A stretch of 6,510 nucleotides of DNA from Chloroflexota bacterium (GCA_024278255.1 JAJRTP010000026.1:1-6510); one strand, 5' to 3'; positions 1 to 6,510 are shown, numbered from the stretch's first letter. Made by a program: numbers and translations. The notes: generated from the letters alone by a model not told the origin.

Positions 1-1
1 A

Positions 2-2008
2 ATCAAAAGCGCCGGGCATGATGACAAAGGCGTGCGGCTGGATGCCCGGCAAGGGGCTGAAGATTTGCTGGTGCGCCTGCGCCAGACGCCAGTGCTGCTG
101 GATATGTCCGTCAATCCCCTGCTGCTGACCATGATTGCTACGGTACACCGCTATCGCAGCAGCCTGCCGGGGCGGCGCGTGGAATTGTACGAGGAAATCT
201 GTGAAGTTTTTCTGGGGAAACGGCATGAAGCGCGGGGTATTTTGTACGATTTGACCCCGGCGCAAAAGAAGCGGGTTTTGCAGCCGCTGGCTTACGCCAT
301 GATGCACAAAAAGCAGCGGGAAATCTCCATCGAAGAAGCCATGAGCATCATTGACGAGCCGTTGAGCCGGGTCAGCCCGCACACGCCGCGCAATGAATTT
401 TTACGCATGATTGAGAATACGTCCGGTTTGCTGGTGGAAAGGGAGGTGGGGATGTTGGGCTTTGCTCACCTGACGTTCCAGGAATATTTGACGGCCGTAC
501 ACGTCCTGGATCAGCGTCAGGAGCATGAACTGGTGCGCCACATAGATGACAGTTGGTGGCACGAAGCTATCCGTCTGTATGCCGCCCAGGCGGATGCTAC
601 CCAGGTGATTCGGGCGTGTGTGATGCGTAAACGGCCGTCTATTCAGGCGCTGACGTTGGCCGTGGAATGTCTGGAAGAGGCGCGGGAAGTAGGGGCGGAA
701 ATCCGCCACATGGCCGAACGATTACAGCAAAGCGTGGCCCACGAAAACCCGGAAGTGCGCAAAATGGGCGCAGAAGTAATGCTGCAACTACGCCTGCGCC
801 GCATGGTGCGTCTGGGGGAAAACCGGCTGGCCGATACGTCGCTGGTAACGCAGGCGGAGTACCAGCTTTTCCTGGATGAACTGCGCCAGTCCGGCGAATA
901 CCATCAGCCGGATCATTGGTTGGAATTTGCTTACCCGCAGGATCAGGGGCGCGAACCGATTGCCGGGATACGGCCGTCTGACGCTTTGCGTTTTTGCGAT
1001 TGGCTGACTGGCCGGGAAAAGGGGGAGTGGCAGTTCCGGCTGCCTACGACCGAGGAACGGCAGGCGCCAGGCCGGGAACAGAAGGGCACAAAAAGGGAAA
1101 AGGGCAGGAACGGCAGCCCGGAAACGCACGTTGGCTTTTGGTTCCATGCCCAAAATAAAGTTGACTTTGATCCGCCCCCGGCTTTGCAGGAGGATGCCGC
1201 CTGGGTGAGTGAGTTGTTGACCATATTGGATAACCGTCTGGCTAACGACAGAATGTTAGACTCGGAATTTGGTGAGGATGACGAGGTTTTCCGGCGTATA
1301 CGTCGTTTGGTGCAGGGCCGCGCCCGAAACCGGAGCTTTGCCTTGATGGACCTGGATAGACCTTTGCGCCTGCCCCCAGAGAATGCCGCGGAAATCGGCC
1401 ATTTGTTTGCCCAGATGGGCAATCGGGCGGCTCCGTCTCAGGCGATTGCTTTGCAGCAGGCGTTAATACAGGCGGGCCGGCAGGTGCAAAAATTGCCCGC
1501 CGCCCGTGTGGATAATCTGGATTTAGACAATATCATTGTCCAGGGGCAGTTGTTGGGTCGGGTAATCGCCGAAACGCCGTATGCCAATATCCCGGCTACG
1601 GCCGTAGAGAACATCCTGCGGGACCTGGTGCGTGCCCGTGACCTGACCCGCCATCAAGGGGGCGCTTACCGCACAGATTTGGTCATCCAGCGCGAACTGC
1701 TGCGCAATTTAGGCCGTGCCCTGTCCCAGGCGCAGAAGATTGCCGAGCGGTTGGTGAAAATGAACAATGACGCCCGCATTCGTCTGCGCGCTCTCACTCT
1801 CAAGCAGATTATCAGCCTGATCCACCAATTGAATGATCTGCCTACCAGCGGCGGCACGCAAATTCGGCAGCGCAGCCTGCACACGTTGACAACCTATGTG
1901 GATTTGTACATAGACGCCGCCATTCTGGAAGCGCGTATCCAAAACCAGGCCCCGCCGCTGGAGGGGATTAAGTTGGTGAAGGAATGGCGGGCATTGAGTG
2001 ATACGTGA
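2..2008 (+). CDS. NACHT/STAND NTPase, C-terminal part (5' end outside window)
   Basis: The frame is open from the first bases, so the true start is upstream; the GTG at 32 falls inside the NACHT module and is not a start. Seen: 'NPLLLTMIATVHRY' (about 113-154) and 'LPGRRVELYEEICEVFL' (about 164-214), the classic distal NACHT motifs, then 'GFAHLTFQEYLTAVHVL' (about 458-511) and 'WWHEAIRLYAAQ', as in the helical region after bacterial NACHT domains. About 821-1063 encodes an FGE/SUMF1-like stub (VTQAEYQLFLDE, DALRFCDWL, RLPTTEE) that stops where the family's core should continue. A Lys/Arg-rich linker (about 1068-1117) follows, then roughly 280 residues of mainly helical sequence I do not recognise. 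No membrane segment is seen. Known of the family: NACHT proteins are ATP- or GTP-driven STAND switches, some of them antiviral in bacteria. The P-loop and effector lie upstream, so the specific job cannot be told. The stop codon lies inside a repeat. Confidence 0.9.
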   Translation: MKSAGHDDKGVRLDARQGAEDLLVRLRQTPVLLDMSVNPLLLTMIATVHRYRSSLPGRRVELYEEICEVFLGKRHEARGILYDLTPAQKKRVLQPLAYAMMHKKQREISIEEAMSIIDEPLSRVSPHTPRNEFLRMIENTSGLLVEREVGMLGFAHLTFQEYLTAVHVLDQRQEHELVRHIDDSWWHEAIRLYAAQADATQVIRACVMRKRPSIQALTLAVECLEEAREVGAEIRHMAERLQQSVAHENPEVRKMGAEVMLQLRLRRMVRLGENRLADTSLVTQAEYQLFLDELRQSGEYHQPDHWLEFAYPQDQGREPIAGIRPSDALRFCDWLTGREKGEWQFRLPTTEERQAPGREQKGTKREKGRNGSPETHVGFWFHAQNKVDFDPPPALQEDAAWVSELLTILDNRLANDRMLDSEFGEDDEVFRRIRRLVQGRARNRSFALMDLDRPLRLPPENAAEIGHLFAQMGNRAAPSQAIALQQALIQAGRQVQKLPAARVDNLDLDNIIVQGQLLGRVIAETPYANIPATAVENILRDLVRARDLTRHQGGAYRTDLVIQRELLRNLGRALSQAQKIAERLVKMNNDARIRLRALTLKQIISLIHQLNDLPTSGGTQIRQRSLHTLTTYVDLYIDAAILEARIQNQAPPLEGIKLVKEWRALSDT

Positions 2009-2053
2009 TACGTAGTTTCATGATCACGCATCACGCCCTCACGCATCACGTAT
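1998..2053. repeat. GTGATAC / TCACGCATCACG repeat cluster with imperfect inverted arms
   Basis: A heptamer GTGATAC is repeated in tandem (1998-2004, 2005-2011). TCACGCATCACG occurs twice as a direct repeat (2024-2035, 2039-2050). The arm 2001-2013 (ATACGTGATACGT) pairs with 2041-2053 (ACGCATCACGTAT) with one mismatch, so the transcript could fold into a long hairpin. The TGA stop of the NACHT gene (2006-2008) lies inside the left arm. No T-run follows the right arm, so it does not look like a standard intrinsic terminator, though it could impede transcription or protect the 3' end. It most resembles a small dispersed intergenic repeat, which is inference. Confidence 0.7.
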
Positions 2054-2062
2054 AAATGTCAG

Positions 2063-2251
2063 TTATTCGCCACGTGTTTGTGGCAGTTTTATCATCTTCT
2101 GGCCAGGGCTGGCCTCTACAATGGGGTTAGCGTTGGTCTGATCTTCGTATTGAGTTGTACGTCTGGCCGACGCTTGTATAAGCACAAGCCGTATCAATTG
2201 CCCCCCGGATAACAGCAATTGGTACAAACCTGAGTTCAGTATAAACCACAC
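2063..2251 (-). pseudogene. Possible remnant of a PKD/Ig-like repeat protein
   Basis: This short antisense frame (62 codons, GTG at its 5' end) reads 'SGLYQLLLSGGQL', a charged stretch, then 'NANPIVEASPGQKMIKLP' and a stop. The order resembles the junction of two PKD-type beta-sandwich repeats of secreted proteins: the end strand 'GtYtltltvsDGqls' followed by the next repeat's 'N.pPvVdAGpdqtitLP'. Seen: the spacing, the G-Y-L-S-GQL pattern and the N-P-V-A-P-Q-LP pattern. Inferred: it is a decayed fragment, since it has no signal peptide, no ribosome binding site and no complete domain. Its 5' end overlaps the neighbouring inverted repeat, and it may be chance similarity. Confidence 0.25.
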
Positions 2252-2320
2252 GTTTGATCACAAATTACACGAATTTCCATTGGTAAAAAAATCTGTGTAA
2301 TCGGCGTAATCTGTGGTTTA
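2242..2320. repeat. Imperfect inverted repeat, AATCTGTGTAAT type
   Basis: The outer arms TAAACCACA (2242-2250) and TGTGGTTTA (2312-2320) are perfect complements. The inner arms ATTACAC (2264-2270) and GTGTAAT (2295-2301) also pair and extend into A/T-rich flanks, leaving a loop around 2277-2286. The right half carries AATCTGTG twice (2290-2297 and 2308-2315) with GTAATC between. From memory, unverified, 'AATCTGTGTAATCTGTGG'-like elements are dispersed intergenic repeats in several bacterial phyla. The element ends 33 bases before the kinase ATG, so its RNA hairpin would sit in or near that leader. No function can be assigned. Confidence 0.7.
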
Positions 2321-2353
2321 TCCGCCAGGTTTTGGGATAACGGACAGACGAAT

Positions 2354-5300
2354 ATGAACATTATTGAGCTTTCCATGAAGTTGGGTTCAGCTTACCGCAC
2401 GCAGCAGCCGGTTATTTTCCGGCAGGCCAACCTGAAGCAGATTTTGCAGGTGACGCAGGCCGGGCAGTGCGGCTATGTGTTGGGGCCGCGCCACAGCGAA
2501 AAGAGCGATTTGCTGCGGGCGGCGGCGATTACTATTCAGGAAGCGGGCACACACCATGCCAGTTATTTTAGCTTGCGGGATGCGGCTTTAGCCAGTGAGC
2601 AGAATTTCTTTGCCACGCTGGCTTCGGATTTGCTGCCGGTTAGTGAGGCGGACTTTTTTGCCGGGTTGTATCTGGGTCTCAGCCGCGATTTGGGGAATAC
2701 GGCCGTCCCCGCCAGCCATCCCCAAACGGCCGTAGAATTTGAGGAGGCTTTGCTGGCCCTGATCAGCCGAAGCGACCGGCGCCTGGCTCTATTTATTGAT
2801 GATTTGGAAGTAGCCCCGCCTAATCTGGTAGCCGCTTTGCTGGATGTGCTGGAACGGGTGTATACGGCCGTATCTCCCAACGGCAAAACGCACTTTCAGG
2901 CCATCGTCTGCGGTGCGCTCACTTTTGACCAGATCGCCCCGCAAACAGTCAGCCGCTTCCAGCAGATTGCCCGGCTGGTCTGGGTGGACGATTTGGACTC
3001 CCAGGAACGGATCGCTCTGGTGCAGGCTGCCTGCCAGCGCGCCGGCGTCACCCCGACCAAAGATGGCGTCCGCACCCTGTTGCAACAAACAGGGGGCGAC
3101 CAATTCCTCATCCAACAAGTCCTCAAAATTAGTTTTGACTTGATGCAGCGTATGGGCAAAGATCGTCTGACGTCGGCCCGTGTAGCCGAAGCTGCCGAAC
3201 GATTTTTGACCATGACGCCCGACCCGCAATTGAAAGAGATGCTGCGCCAGGTGGAAAGTGACCCGGCTCTGCTGCTTTCCGCTTTACGCATTATGGAAGA
3301 AGATCGGGTTGCCATCTCTAACCTGCCTTTTGTCAATAAGGCTGCGCCCAATTTACTGGACTTGTGCGGCATTTTCCGGCGGGATGGGGCGGTATACCGT
3401 TTCAAAAGCGCCTTGTGGCAGCGGCTGCTGCGCCAAAATCTGGATGATGCCCGCATTGGCGGTTTGTATGCGATTGCCGGTTACTGGCATGGCGCTTTTT
3501 ATCATTTGGGGCGGGCCTTACATCAGGGGCAAACGGCCGTGCGTTCCGAACTGTTTACCGCCACCATCAACGCCATGCACACCCGCCAGAGTGCGGCCGG
3601 CGCATTTGATTATCTGGGTGAAGGACTGGAAGCGCTCTACCCGGAGAGCGATTTGCATTTGTATGAGTTGAGGAACGACCAGCTTGTTTGCGTCTATCCG
3701 GGGCAGGCGGAGAAACGGCTGCGGCTGACAGACCGCCATCAACCAGAAGTACAAGCGCTGTATGGTTCGGATTACACCATTGCTATGGTGGATCAAGACC
3801 TGCGCTTACTCATTCCTCTGCGGGCGGAGGAAGATGAAGCCAATATCGTGGGCCTGGTTTCTTTGGGGCAGTTGGTTTCGCAGGTTTCACCTTACCAGCG
3901 GCGGGAAGAAGTGCTGCAATTGATTGGCTTTTTAGACCAGGCTGCCCGCGTCATTCAGGAGCGGGGTCAGTATGCTGCTTTGCTGCGGACGGCGGAGAGA
4001 CGGGCCAGCCGTATGGAAAAAATGCTGCAAATGCAGGAAGCCATCAACAACCAGGTGACGACGTCGGTTAAGGGGCTGCTGAATGAGATTGCTTATTCGG
4101 CCAGGGAGTTGTTTGGTGCGGACAGCGCGATTATTTACCCGCTGCGGCCAGATGCGCTGCCGGAATTGGTGTATGAGGTGGATTTAATTGCGGCCAGCGG
4201 GCTGCGTTACAAGATTGATACGGCGTCGCGGCCCCGGTCGCCGCGCGGCGTGGCGGCGCAGGTGGTGCGGCTGGGCTACCAAATCGTGCCGGATGTGGAG
4301 AAGAGTGTTTCGGATTACGGCCGTGCCTTATCCTTGAAGGCGGTGATTGTGCGCGAAAAAATTCGTTCCTTCATCGGCATCCGCCTGGGTACGGAACTGG
4401 AACCATTGGGCATCCTCTACCTGAACTGGCAGACACACCACACCCTTACCCCGGATGAATTAACATTGCTGGAAATCTTTTTGAAGTATGCGGCCGTGGC
4501 TTTGCCCAGCGCCCGTCGTTACCAGCAGTTACAGGATGATTTGCTCCTGAGCAGACTGGAATTGAAAGGGTTGGATCAGACATTTTACGGCAATGTACAC
4601 CTGCGTACAGAAAAGGAAATAGACAAGGCGATTAAGCTGACATTACAAACCGTCCGCGAATATACAGATGTGCCGTACCAATACCTAATCCGAAATGAAC
4701 CGTTTAGCGCCTGGCGCCGCTATGGCTTGACAGATACAGGTGGATTGTATGCTGAAGCTCAGATTGATATTACAGGCGGTATCATTGAGGAAGCATTCAA
4801 GTTGTCCCGGCCTGTGACTTTGCATCGTGTGGGGAAAAGAAGCACGGGCCGTCTGCCCCAGCGTTATAATGAAGATGCCCGCAGCGCTTTGGCTGTGCCG
4901 GTGCGGGTGACTGGTCATTGTTTTGCCGTTCTCTACCTGGAAAGCCGGGACCCGGCTGGCTTTACGGAAGATCAGCAGCATCATCTGGAGCGCATTGCCA
5001 CACATCTGGCATTGACGCTGGAACAGTCGGAACGGGCGCGGGCGCTGGATGAACTGCTGGCCGTTTCCCAACAGTTAACGCAGGAAGTTGACCTGGAAAA
5101 TGCCCTGTTGAATTTGATTAAACAGGCGATGGGGGCGCTGGCTACGGTGGATGCCATCACTTTTTATTACGAGGACCGGCGCAGCGGCCGTTTGATGTTT
5201 GGCAATGTGTCTGGCGGGCAAGAGCAGGCCAGTATTGGCGAATATTTTGACGAAGCGCCGGCCATTGTTAATCAGGTATGGAAAGCGAATTTGGAGGTTG

Positions 5301-6510
5301 TGGCTCAAAATCTGGATGAGATGCCGGAGTTGAAACAGGTATTTTTCTCGGTGCGTGATTTGAAATCGGCCGTAGCTTTTCCCCTGCGGGTGGGGGAAGA
5401 ACGGGTGGGCTGCATGTTTTTTGGGTATAACTTCCATCACCGCTTTGGCAAGGCGGAGTTGAATATTTTGCACTTGTTTGCCCAACTGGCCTCCCTGGCT
5501 ATTTTGCGGGCCTCGCTGCATGATGAAGCGGAACAGCGGCGGCAGCATTTAGAGGTTGTGGGACGGATTACGCCGGTCATCAGCGGTAGCCTGGGGCAGG
5601 ATGATATATTCCCGGTGGTGATGGAGAATATTGTGGAGGCGTTCCCGGCGGCAGACAATGCCTGTGTGGTGCAGCGCAATGAAACGACTGACCGGCTGCG
5701 CACGTTTGTCAATGCGGATTTTTACCCGGTGGAAGAATTACGGCAAAAGGGCGAAACGTTTCTGGAAAGTACGCCGCGGCGGGGTATTGCTAACCGGGCT
5801 ATTCGCCTGGGGCAATCCATCAATGTGCCAGATGTGCGGCTGGACCCGGATTATATTCCGGCCATCCCTGTTACCCGCTCGGAATTGACCGTGCCTATTT
5901 TTGTAGACGGGAAAAGCGAATACGCTCTGGTGCTGGAAAGTAATCAACTGAATGCGTTTACGGCTGATGACCAACGATTGCTGGAAATGCTGGCGGAACA
6001 CGTGAGCATTGCTTTGCAAAATCAGGAACAATATAAATTGGCCCGCCGCCGGGAAGTAAGTGAACATACGGCCGTACTCGCCGCCGGTCTTGTCCACGAC
6101 ATCAAAAGCGCCGTAGCCAACATCCCCGATCTGGTAGACGAACTGGAAGAAAAAATTGCTGCACAGACCGATTACGCCAACCCCATGAGCGACTTGCGGC
6201 GTAATGCCGAAGTGACGGGGCGGTTAAGCGGCCGTCTTAAAGATTTTGTCATCACCGAAAATTACGACCCGCAGTGGATTGATTTACGTAAACTGATCCG
6301 CAGCGTCCTGGAAAACGCGCTGCGGCTGGAGCCGCCGCACGTCAGCACCTCGGCTTCTATCTGTGACCCCCTGCCGAAAATATGGGCCGATGATTTGACA
6401 TTGGAACTGCTCTTGCGCAATCTGCTGGAAAACGCCTACGCCGCCATCCCGGAAAGGCGGGAAGGCGTGGTGCAGATTGAAGTGGAGATGACCGAAAGTG
6501 ACATTTTGAT
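2354..6510 (+). CDS. Multi-GAF sensor histidine kinase with N-terminal AAA/STAND-like ATPase module (3' end outside window)
   Basis: One frame runs unbroken for over 1385 codons to the window edge. The ATG at 2354 is the first ATG after an in-frame stop at 2255; its ribosome site is weak, and Met8 is an alternative. Residues 20-170 resemble an AAA-like/STAND ATPase: 'YVLGPRHSEKSDLL' (Walker A, 44-51, Glu49 replacing Gly) and 'LALFIDDLE' (Walker B, 144-152). A 'TGGDQFLIQQVLK' helix (246-258) and a winged-helix-like segment (334-362) follow. GAF-like domains lie at about 413-540 (weak), 554-730, 740-890, 903-1060 and 1063-1235. Then come an H-box 'GLVHDIKSAV' with likely phosphoacceptor His1248 and an N-box 'LLRNLLENAYAAI' (Asn1360). 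The G-boxes lie beyond the edge. No membrane segments are seen, so it is probably a cytoplasmic kinase sensing small ligands or redox state and phosphorylating an unseen response regulator. The GAF ligands are unknown. Codon use shifts at 4550-4842. Confidence 0.9.
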   Translation, partial: MNIIELSMKLGSAYRTQQPVIFRQANLKQILQVTQAGQCGYVLGPRHSEKSDLLRAAAITIQEAGTHHASYFSLRDAALASEQNFFATLASDLLPVSEADFFAGLYLGLSRDLGNTAVPASHPQTAVEFEEALLALISRSDRRLALFIDDLEVAPPNLVAALLDVLERVYTAVSPNGKTHFQAIVCGALTFDQIAPQTVSRFQQIARLVWVDDLDSQERIALVQAACQRAGVTPTKDGVRTLLQQTGGDQFLIQQVLKISFDLMQRMGKDRLTSARVAEAAERFLTMTPDPQLKEMLRQVESDPALLLSALRIMEEDRVAISNLPFVNKAAPNLLDLCGIFRRDGAVYRFKSALWQRLLRQNLDDARIGGLYAIAGYWHGAFYHLGRALHQGQTAVRSELFTATINAMHTRQSAAGAFDYLGEGLEALYPESDLHLYELRNDQLVCVYPGQAEKRLRLTDRHQPEVQALYGSDYTIAMVDQDLRLLIPLRAEEDEANIVGLVSLGQLVSQVSPYQRREEVLQLIGFLDQAARVIQERGQYAALLRTAERRASRMEKMLQMQEAINNQVTTSVKGLLNEIAYSARELFGADSAIIYPLRPDALPELVYEVDLIAASGLRYKIDTASRPRSPRGVAAQVVRLGYQIVPDVEKSVSDYGRALSLKAVIVREKIRSFIGIRLGTELEPLGILYLNWQTHHTLTPDELTLLEIFLKYAAVALPSARRYQQLQDDLLLSRLELKGLDQTFYGNVHLRTEKEIDKAIKLTLQTVREYTDVPYQYLIRNEPFSAWRRYGLTDTGGLYAEAQIDITGGIIEEAFKLSRPVTLHRVGKRSTGRLPQRYNEDARSALAVPVRVTGHCFAVLYLESRDPAGFTEDQQHHLERIATHLALTLEQSERARALDELLAVSQQLTQEVDLENALLNLIKQAMGALATVDAITFYYEDRRSGRLMFGNVSGGQEQASIGEYFDEAPAIVNQVWKANLEVVAQNLDEMPELKQVFFSVRDLKSAVAFPLRVGEERVGCMFFGYNFHHRFGKAELNILHLFAQLASLAILRASLHDEAEQRRQHLEVVGRITPVISGSLGQDDIFPVVMENIVEAFPAADNACVVQRNETTDRLRTFVNADFYPVEELRQKGETFLESTPRRGIANRAIRLGQSINVPDVRLDPDYIPAIPVTRSELTVPIFVDGKSEYALVLESNQLNAFTADDQRLLEMLAEHVSIALQNQEQYKLARRREVSEHTAVLAAGLVHDIKSAVANIPDLVDELEEKIAAQTDYANPMSDLRRNAEVTGRLSGRLKDFVITENYDPQWIDLRKLIRSVLENALRLEPPHVSTSASICDPLPKIWADDLTLELLLRNLLENAYAAIPERREGVVQIEVEMTESDIL

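Larger units (their letters stand above)
2009..2353. other. Intergenic region between the two large genes
   Basis: The region of about 345 bases contains the right part of a GTGATAC-type repeat, a middle stretch (2054-2240) with no convincing plus-strand gene, and an inverted repeat ending 33 bases before the next ATG. I found no tRNA fold, riboswitch or clear sigma-70 promoter. TTGGTA at 2219 and TATAAA at 2240 are 15 bases apart, which is too close to call. On the minus strand 2063-2251 is open and may be a gene remnant. The gap argues against tight co-transcription of the flanking genes. Confidence 0.6.
491..6075. repeat. Iterated palindromic octamer ACGGCCGT (10 copies)
   Basis: Exact copies start at 491, 631, 970, 1598, 2699, 2726, 2864, 3533, 4317 and 6068, all inside the two coding regions and none in the gap. 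GCGGCCGT (4490, 5184, 6229) and TCGGCCGT (5366) are one-base variants. About 0.1 copies of a given octamer would be expected by chance in a window this long. Seven copies read Thr-Ala-Val (ACG GCC GTN), two read Arg-Pro-Ser (positions 631 and 970) and one reads Tyr-Gly-Arg (4317), so protein sequence alone does not explain them. The pattern recalls the HIP1 palindrome of cyanobacteria. Its role is unknown. Confidence 0.75.

Noticed and set aside
667..879. Small plus-strand frame inside the NACHT gene
   Set aside because: The low-complexity Gly/Arg/Ala product is out of frame with conserved NACHT and FGE motifs that read through the same bases.
401..1422. Several open antisense frames opposite the NACHT gene
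   Set aside because: They are shadows of a strongly supported plus-strand gene. Their translations are Arg/Ser/Pro-rich with no recognisable domain or start signal.
1709..1942. Antisense frames opposite the NACHT C-terminus
   Set aside because: No domain or ribosome site is seen, and the overlying plus-strand frame is continuous and helical as expected.
2001..2053. Intrinsic terminator for the NACHT gene
   Set aside because: A hairpin is possible, but no T-tract follows and the left arm overlaps the stop codon, so it is reported only as a repeat.
2219..2245. Sigma-70 promoter (TTGGTA and TATAAA)
   Set aside because: The 15-base spacer and weak -35 match make it unconvincing, and similar pairs are common in A/T-rich gaps.
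1998..2320. CRISPR array or attachment site
   Set aside because: The repeats are two unrelated short types without regular spacing or unique spacers, and no cas gene, integrase or tRNA is near.
2563..3796. Antisense and offset frames over the kinase N-terminus
   Set aside because: The ATPase-like motifs lie in the continuous plus-strand frame that runs past the window. These frames show only shadow composition.
4685..6097. Antisense frames opposite the GAF array, and a small plus frame at 5631-5888
   Set aside because: All overlap well-defined GAF domains in the main frame and carry no recognisable features.
2..6510. The two genes as one defence operon
   Set aside because: Same orientation alone is weak evidence. 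The gap of 345 bases holds repeats, and neither the NACHT effector nor the kinase's partner is visible.

Overview
The window holds two large, same-strand coding regions, each cut by a window edge, separated by a gap of about 345 bases rich in repeats. Base composition is moderately GC-rich. A C-terminal NACHT/STAND half carrying a formylglycine-enzyme-like stub, next to a cytoplasmic histidine kinase with several GAF domains, suggests a filamentous or environmental Chloroflexota (Anaerolineae/Ardenticatenia-like). That assignment is inferred from gene style, not from a marker gene.

Layout: (1) From the left edge to 2008 is the C-terminal part of a NACHT NTPase. The end of the NTPase module and its FAHLTFQEYL-type helical region are visible, followed by a shortened sulfatase-modifying-factor (FGE/SUMF1)-like segment and a long, unrecognised, mainly helical C-terminus. 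The P-loop and any N-terminal effector lie outside the window. (2) 2009-2353 is non-coding. It has a GTGATAC/CACGCATCACG repeat overlapping the stop codon, a possible antisense remnant of a PKD/Ig-like repeat protein, and an imperfect inverted repeat of the 'AATCTGTGTAAT' kind just before the next gene. (3) From 2354 to the right edge runs one uninterrupted frame of more than 1385 codons. It encodes an AAA/STAND-like ATPase module with a degenerate Walker A, four clear GAF domains plus one weak one, then a HisKA-like dimerisation/phosphoacceptor helix and the N-box of a histidine-kinase ATPase. The kinase continues past the window.

Functional reading: both proteins look like cytoplasmic signal-sensing switches, a NACHT/STAND protein (a class that includes anti-phage and stress sensors) and a multi-input sensor kinase. 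The wide, repeat-filled gap gives no evidence that they form an operon, so a joint role is not established.

The most unusual signals are: the palindromic octamer ACGGCCGT, found 10 times and in all three codon phases; a Walker A with Glu in place of the conserved Gly beside an intact Walker B; and a block of foreign-looking codon use inside one GAF domain.
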